Of a stretch of DNA of 17,846 nt, positions 13,525-17,846 are shown one piece after another. The DNA comes from JAALKW01 sp033791145. Lineage in GTDB: Bacteria > Pseudomonadota > Gammaproteobacteria > Legionellales > Legionellaceae. The position numbers and the translations under genes are program-made. The stretch is taken from positions 1-17,846 of the forward strand of contig JASJHH010000112.1 of NCBI GenBank assembly GCA_033791145.1, given 5' to 3'. Numbering within the stretch: position 1 is the stretch's first letter; every line of letters starts with the position of its first letter. The notes beneath the pieces were generated by a model. The model did not search any database. It saw only the letters and a program-made list of their open reading frames with translations, and was not told where the DNA came from.

Positions 13525-14828
13525 GATTTTGTTAGCACACTATAAAAAAAGCCATCCATTGCATACTCACCGGGTAAAATCTGTAAACCATGCCCGGTAG
13601 CATGGCCCCATGCGTATTTTCTTGATGAGGCTGTGCAATCTGGATTTTTTTTGATAAAGCGCGCGATTTGCGTTTCGTTTTCTTCGGGTAAAATACTACA
13701 AGTCGCGTATACCAAAATACCACCGGGTACGAGTTGCGGCCATAATGATTTTAATAATGCAGCTTGAGTTTTTAAGATATGTTGCACTTCTTTCTGTGTA
13801 CGTAATAATTTAATATCTGGATGACGCCGAATTACACCTGTTGCAGAGCAGGGCGCATCTAATAAAATCCTATCAAATAATACACCGTCCCACCATGTAT
13901 CGGGTTGTTCTGCATTAGCTACGATGCATGTTGCTTTAAGATTGAGCCGGGTTAAATTTTCTTCTGTTCTGTTGATGCGTTTTGCATCTATGTCTAGTGC
14001 AATACAAGCTTTAAGTTTGGGTTCTGTTTCTAATATATGACACGTTTTACCGCCGGGTGCGGCACAGGCATCGAGCACGCGTAAATTGGGTCTTAAATCT
14101 AATAAGCTTGCTGCAAGCTGGGCGGCCCCGTCTTGTATTGATACATCACCTGCTTTAAAGCCTGGTAATTCATACACATCGATAGGTGTGTGGAGTTGTA
14201 TGCCATGAGTTGTATGGGGTATGGCAGTTGCTTGAATGTTTTGTGCTTCTAATTGCGCTAAATAAGCCACGCGCGTGCTTTGTTTTGCATTCACACGCAG
14301 GTGCATGGGTGGATGTTGATTGCTTGCTTTAATTAAAGCTTCCCAATGCTTAGGCCATGCGATTTGAATGCGCTTTAATAGCCAATCTGGATAATTATAC
14401 AAATAATTATTTTGATTTGAGAGTGCGGCTTGAATGCTTTCTTTTTCGCGACAATAACGTCTTAAAACAGCATTCACAAGGCTTTTAGCCCAGCTAAGAT
14501 TTTTATGATTAAGTAACCCAACGGTTTCATTTAGTACAGCGTATTCGGGAAGCGCAAGTATTTCTAATTGATACAAGCCTAATAATAATACCAGCTGAAC
14601 TTTTGGTTTTTTAAGTGGCTTTTGAAGTAAATGATTGGTGATGGCGTTGAGTGCAAAATAATGGCGACACACACCAAAACATAAGTTTTGCGCAAAAGGA
14701 GTGAGCTGCGTTTTAAGGTGAGAAAGCGAATGATTTTTTTCCGTGAGTTCTAATAGTGCTTGAAGCGCTATTGCACGGTCGTTGGTTTTTTTTGATGCGC
14801 TTGATGGCTTTGATAGGTTTGATGTCAT
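13521..14828 (-). CDS. rsmB: RsmB, 16S rRNA (cytosine-967-C5)-methyltransferase
   Basis: RsmB methylates C967 of 16S rRNA with S-adenosylmethionine. The N-terminal third (about 15-130) is the NusB-like RNA-binding domain. The Rossmann methyltransferase domain follows, with motif I DACAAPGGK (253-261), ALDID (277-281), motif IV LLDAPCSATG holding C327, and motif VI ATCSILPEENE holding the nucleophile C377. At 435 residues the length is normal. The start overlaps the fmt stop by ATGA (translational coupling). The downstream end shares TTAA with the convergent exported-protein gene, so there is no intergenic terminator between the two. Confidence 0.96.
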   Translation of the reverse strand: MTSNLSKPSSASKKTNDRAIALQALLELTEKNHSLSHLKTQLTPFAQNLCFGVCRHYFALNAITNHLLQKPLKKPKVQLVLLLGLYQLEILALPEYAVLNETVGLLNHKNLSWAKSLVNAVLRRYCREKESIQAALSNQNNYLYNYPDWLLKRIQIAWPKHWEALIKASNQHPPMHLRVNAKQSTRVAYLAQLEAQNIQATAIPHTTHGIQLHTPIDVYELPGFKAGDVSIQDGAAQLAASLLDLRPNLRVLDACAAPGGKTCHILETEPKLKACIALDIDAKRINRTEENLTRLNLKATCIVANAEQPDTWWDGVLFDRILLDAPCSATGVIRRHPDIKLLRTQKEVQHILKTQAALLKSLWPQLVPGGILVYATCSILPEENETQIARFIKKNPDCTASSRKYAWGHATGHGLQILPGEYAMDGFFYSVLTKS

Positions 14829-15772
14829 GTGAGCATCAATCCAGGATTAAGCGTTTTTTTGTTGGCATTTAGCCAATCGCTTACTGCAATTGCTTTGCCG
14901 CCGGCAAACTGGATGGTATTTATTTGTAAAATATTATCACCTGTTGCAACAAATAATCCGGTTTTATTGATGTCTAAAATACTGCCAGGAGCCGCGTTAG
15001 CTGATTGATTTAAAGCAATTGCTTTGTGAATTTTAAGCATGTCACCAGCAGCTGTTGTGCGTGCAATCGGGAATGGGTTAAATGCACGAATTTTGTTAGC
15101 TATTGTAATTGCTGGTTCTGACCAATTGATTAAAGCATCTTGAGGTGTGATTTTGGGGGCATAAGTTGCGAGCTGATTATTTTGAGGGGAGGGCGTAGCT
15201 GGATTCGCTGATGCTAAGTTATCTAAAACTTCTAGTAAAGGCCGAGCTGCAAGTTCGGCTAATACGTCATGGAGTTCGCCTGTTGTGGTTGTTTGTGAAA
15301 TAGGGCAGCTTGCTGTCTTAAACACAGGCCCTGTATCCATACCTGCGTCCATTTGCATGATGCTGACACCTGTCGTCGTATCAGCGTTTAAAATACTATA
15401 TTGGATGGGGGCAGCACCACGATGATACGGCAATAAAGACGCATGAACGTTGATGCAGCCTAAACGCGGAATCTCAAGCACTTCAGGCGGTAAAATGAGT
15501 CCGTAAGCAATCACAACTAAGATATCAGGATTAAGTGCTTTCAGTTCATCTATTGCTGCTTGCTGTTTAAAGTTAATCGGCTGATAAACTGGAATATCAT
15601 GTGTTACAGCCCAAGTTTTAGCAGCTGAGGCTTGTATGCTGCGTCCGCGGCCCTTTGGCCTGTCAGGTTGTGTGTATAGCGCGAGTAATTTATGGTTTGA
15701 AGCATTAATTGCATCGAGAGCAGGACAGGTAAAAGCAGGCGTGCCTGCAAAAACAATATTTAAAGAAGTCAT
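14825..15772 (-). CDS. fmt: Fmt, methionyl-tRNA formyltransferase
   Basis: Fmt transfers a formyl group from 10-formyltetrahydrofolate to initiator Met-tRNA. The 315-residue protein starts NIVFAGTPAF and has the flexible-loop region TQPDRPKGRGR (35-44). The catalytic segment CINVHASLLP...HRGAAPIQ is at 106-124, and the N108, H110 and D146 triad matches the E. coli positions exactly. The C-terminal oligonucleotide-binding domain follows after about 205. It lies in the def-fmt-rsmB operon, 10 bp after def and overlapping rsmB. Confidence 0.97.
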   Translation of the reverse strand: MTSLNIVFAGTPAFTCPALDAINASNHKLLALYTQPDRPKGRGRSIQASAAKTWAVTHDIPVYQPINFKQQAAIDELKALNPDILVVIAYGLILPPEVLEIPRLGCINVHASLLPYHRGAAPIQYSILNADTTTGVSIMQMDAGMDTGPVFKTASCPISQTTTTGELHDVLAELAARPLLEVLDNLASANPATPSPQNNQLATYAPKITPQDALINWSEPAITIANKIRAFNPFPIARTTAAGDMLKIHKAIALNQSANAAPGSILDINKTGLFVATGDNILQINTIQFAGGKAIAVSDWLNANKKTLNPGLMLT

Positions 15773-15782
15773 ATTTTATAAT

Positions 15783-16289
15783 TTAGTCTGTTTGTTGGCG
15801 TTTAAATTTATCGAGTTTTTTCTTCGCCATGGCGCGCTTAATAGGGGATAAATAATCAACAAATAATTTGCCATTGAGATGATCGATTTCATGTTGAAAA
15901 GCATGACCAAGTAAACCATCAGAAGTGATTTCAATGGGTTTTCCGGTTCGGTCTTGTGCGCGTACGGTTACGGTTTCAGCACGTATGACGCTGTCGTAAG
16001 CACCCGGTACCGAAAGGCAGCCTTCGTCGCGCTTAATTTCACCATCTGTATGGATAATTTCAGGATTAATTAAGACGTATTGATTGCTTTTATCGCCAAT
16101 TACATCAATCACAGTGAGTTGTAAGTTAATACCGATTTGTGGGGCTGCAAGGCCAATGCCTTTAGCATGATACATGGTTTCGAACATATCTTCGATAAGT
16201 GCTTCGAGTTTAGCATCGAACGTTTCGATGCGTGAATTTTTATTGCGCAGCCTTGAGTCGGGAAGATAAATAATTTGGTGTAATGCCAT
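15783..16289 (-). CDS. def: Def, peptide deformylase
   Basis: Def removes the N-formyl group from nascent proteins and is a metal-dependent (Fe) hydrolase. The three family motifs are intact: GIGLAAPQ (44-51), EGCLS with metal ligand C91, and QHEIDH with ligands H133 and H137 and catalytic E134. I start at the ATG at 16289 (MALHQIIYLPDSRLR, 168 residues), the usual family start; a longer frame from 16364 adds unrelated residues and crosses the promoter. First gene of def-fmt-rsmB. Confidence 0.96.
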   Translation of the reverse strand: MALHQIIYLPDSRLRNKNSRIETFDAKLEALIEDMFETMYHAKGIGLAAPQIGINLQLTVIDVIGDKSNQYVLINPEIIHTDGEIKRDEGCLSVPGAYDSVIRAETVTVRAQDRTGKPIEITSDGLLGHAFQHEIDHLNGKLFVDYLSPIKRAMAKKKLDKFKRQQTD

Positions 16290-16320
16290 AAATTTTAAGC
16301 TAGCTAATTTTAAAGGCTTA

Positions 16321-16330
16321 ATTATATAAT
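16321..16330. promoter_or_regulatory. Palindromic -10 element shared by def and dprA
   Basis: ATTATATAAT contains TATAAT on both strands (16325-16330 plus; 16321-16326 minus), midway in the 97-bp gap between the divergent genes. The -35 sequences are poor on both sides. Confidence 0.45.
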
Positions 16331-16386
16331 ATTTGCCCGTTAATAGGAAATTAGCGGTTAGCAAACAGCCTGAATGGATTAAAAAA

Positions 16387-17478
16387 ATGGAATTTAAAAA
16401 TATGGATACAAAACAAGCGTTATTATTACTTAATCGTGTGCCACACGTTGGACCGCGAACAATTAAAAAATTACTGACTCAATGGCCCATGATTGAAGAT
16501 GTATTTAAGCACTCAAAATCTGATTTAATCAAAGTGGGCTTATCAGAGCGTATCGCAAATCAAATTTTATTAATTAATCAAAACAAAATCATACCTGATT
16601 TACGCTGGCAAGAAGCCGCTAATCATATGCTACTGACATGGGTTGATAGTGATTATCCTGCATGCTTAAAAGAAATACCGGATGCACCACCGGTGCTTTA
16701 TGCAAGCGGAGATGTTCTGGCATTAAATAGCCCTAAGTTAGCTATTATTGGCACGCGTCATCCGACTACGTCAGGGGCTAAAGCTGCATTTGAATTTGCG
16801 CGTGATCTTGGCGGACATGCGATTACAATTGTAAGTGGACTTGCGCGTGGTATCGATGGGCAAGCGCATCAAGGCTGTCTGTCTGGGATGGGAAAAACAA
16901 TTGCAATATTAGGGGCAGGAATCGATTGCATTTATCCGAAACAACATGCAAGATTAGCAGAACAGATTGAAAGAGAAGGATTGCTTTTAAGTGAGTTCCC
17001 CCTGGGAACGGCACCATTAGCTGGACATTTTCCACGCAGAAATCGTATAATAAGCGGCTTATCATTGGCAACGCTTGTTATTGAGGCATCTCTTAAGAGT
17101 GGCTCATTGATAACTGCACACTTAGCTTTGGAGCAAAATAGGAGTGTGATGGCTTTGCCGGGGTCGATTCATAACCCACAAGCAAAAGGATGTCATACAT
17201 TATTGCAACAAGGAGCGGCATTGGTTACATCGCCACGGGAGGTGTTGGAAGAGCTGTGTGTTGAGCGGAGGTTTAGAGGTTCTACTAAAAAAGAACTTGA
17301 TTCTCCCATAGGTGGAACAGGTTCCTTAACGACGTATATCGGTTTTGAGGTAACTACAGTGGATAGCATTGTAGATCGAAGCAGTTTATCAGTTGAGGAT
17401 GTAATTACTGATCTAGCAGAATTAGAACTTCAAGGATGCGTGCAAGCGGTTCCTGGAGGCTATATAAGGTGTATATAA
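16387..17478 (+). CDS. dprA: DprA/Smf, DNA-processing protein A
   Basis: DprA binds incoming single-stranded DNA during natural transformation and loads RecA. An N-terminal helix-hairpin-helix/SAM-like part (LLLNRVPHVGPRTIKKLL) precedes the Rossmann-fold DNA-binding core with GTRHPTTSG (from residue 122), SGLARGIDGQAH (150-161), GAGIDCIYPKQH, FPRRNRIISGLS (215-226) and SGSLITAHLALEQ. A C-terminal winged-helix (DML1-type) region ends the protein. I start at the ATG at 16387 (363 residues); the next ATG at 16402 is also possible, and a TTG at 16333 lies beside the -10 element and is unlikely. Stop and smg start are adjacent. Confidence 0.94.
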   Translation: MEFKNMDTKQALLLLNRVPHVGPRTIKKLLTQWPMIEDVFKHSKSDLIKVGLSERIANQILLINQNKIIPDLRWQEAANHMLLTWVDSDYPACLKEIPDAPPVLYASGDVLALNSPKLAIIGTRHPTTSGAKAAFEFARDLGGHAITIVSGLARGIDGQAHQGCLSGMGKTIAILGAGIDCIYPKQHARLAEQIEREGLLLSEFPLGTAPLAGHFPRRNRIISGLSLATLVIEASLKSGSLITAHLALEQNRSVMALPGSIHNPQAKGCHTLLQQGAALVTSPREVLEELCVERRFRGSTKKELDSPIGGTGSLTTYIGFEVTTVDSIVDRSSLSVEDVITDLAELELQGCVQAVPGGYIRCI

Positions 17479-17846
17479 ATGAAAGAAAATAATTTGCTTG
17501 AGATGTTGCTCACGTTGTTTGAAAAAACATTAACAAAATTAGAAGCTTACGTACCTGAAACACCTGAAGAACTCACCGCAGGTCAAACAACTGATCTTCA
17601 AGTGACTTCAACAGAAGGAAAGAAAAAAACACTTGAAATGATGCATTTTCGTGCGGCAAGTGAACATAGCATACGTGTGTTTACACTAGAAGAAGAACAG
17701 AAATTAACACGAGCGAGTCATCAATTCTTAAAACGCTTGGAACGCTTAGGAGTTTTATCTTCAGATGTTATGGAATTAATTATCAATCGCCTTTTGTTTT
17801 CTGAGTCGCGATTTATTAATCTTCAGGAAACAAAGTGGACCATTCG
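17479..17846 (+). CDS. smg: Smg, DUF494-family protein (3' end outside window)
   Basis: The ATG directly follows the dprA stop codon with no spacing, and the frame is open to the window edge (122 codons seen). The sequence HSIRVFTLEEEQKL, SHQFLKRLERLGVL, DVMELIINRLL and LQETKWTI follows E. coli Smg segment by segment (LSMRIYTPEE, GFLLFLEQIQVL, REMVIERVL, DDLKWVI). The N-terminal half is more diverged. The dprA-smg order is the usual one in gammaproteobacteria. The molecular function of Smg is not established. Confidence 0.9.
   Translation, partial: MKENNLLEMLLTLFEKTLTKLEAYVPETPEELTAGQTTDLQVTSTEGKKKTLEMMHFRAASEHSIRVFTLEEEQKLTRASHQFLKRLERLGVLSSDVMELIINRLLFSESRFINLQETKWTI

Overview
The window comes from an A+T-rich gammaproteobacterial chromosome. 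The divergent block def-fmt-rsmB / dprA-smg, the minD-minE pair and thiL are standard gammaproteobacterial housekeeping genes. They surround accessory DNA typical of a host-associated lineage: an ankyrin-like/TALE-like repeat protein, a local family of unknown paralogues, and a decaying AbiE toxin-antitoxin operon. A Legionellales-type intracellular bacterium is my best guess, possibly one of the amoeba-associated or intranuclear groups. This is inference; no sequence here proves the genus.

Layout. (1) Positions 1-1748 (+): the 3' part of a large gene with ankyrin-like repeats followed by eight consecutive repeats of exactly 33 residues. Their pattern F-x4-I-x-K-I-A-G-H-x2-G is that of TALE-like DNA-binding repeats (Xanthomonas TALEs, Burkholderia BATs). 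This is the most striking item in the window. (2) Positions 1813-4051 (-): thiL, minD and minE, with no minC beside them and a basic tail on MinE. (3) Positions 4197-8958 (-): seven tandem genes (eight domain copies) of a family I do not recognise, with cores RHN-x3-RD, GPSQG-x-NSLMDF and TPRE-[IVL]-[LF]-EP. Six of the seven have the same compact promoter/leader. One gene is a fusion of two copies, one is frameshifted in an A8 run, and one has an in-frame TAA. (4) Positions 9166-10296 (+): a geranylgeranyl-reductase-type flavoprotein. (5) Positions 10381-12844 (+): AbiEi antitoxin, an AbiEii toxin gene broken by one in-frame TAA, and an APH(6)-like kinase, all with ATGA overlaps. (6) tRNA-Ser(GGA) (-). 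(7) A small exported protein (+) whose stop codon overlaps that of rsmB. (8) def-fmt-rsmB (-) and dprA-smg (+, smg cut by the window edge), diverging from a region with a palindromic -10 element.

How the parts relate. The housekeeping blocks are conventional. The accessory genes are the variable part: the repeat protein is a candidate host-directed or nucleic-acid-binding factor, and the paralogue array looks like a family expanding and decaying by local duplication in which each unit carries its own promoter. The AbiE operon keeps its antitoxin/regulator and the downstream kinase but appears to have lost the toxin.
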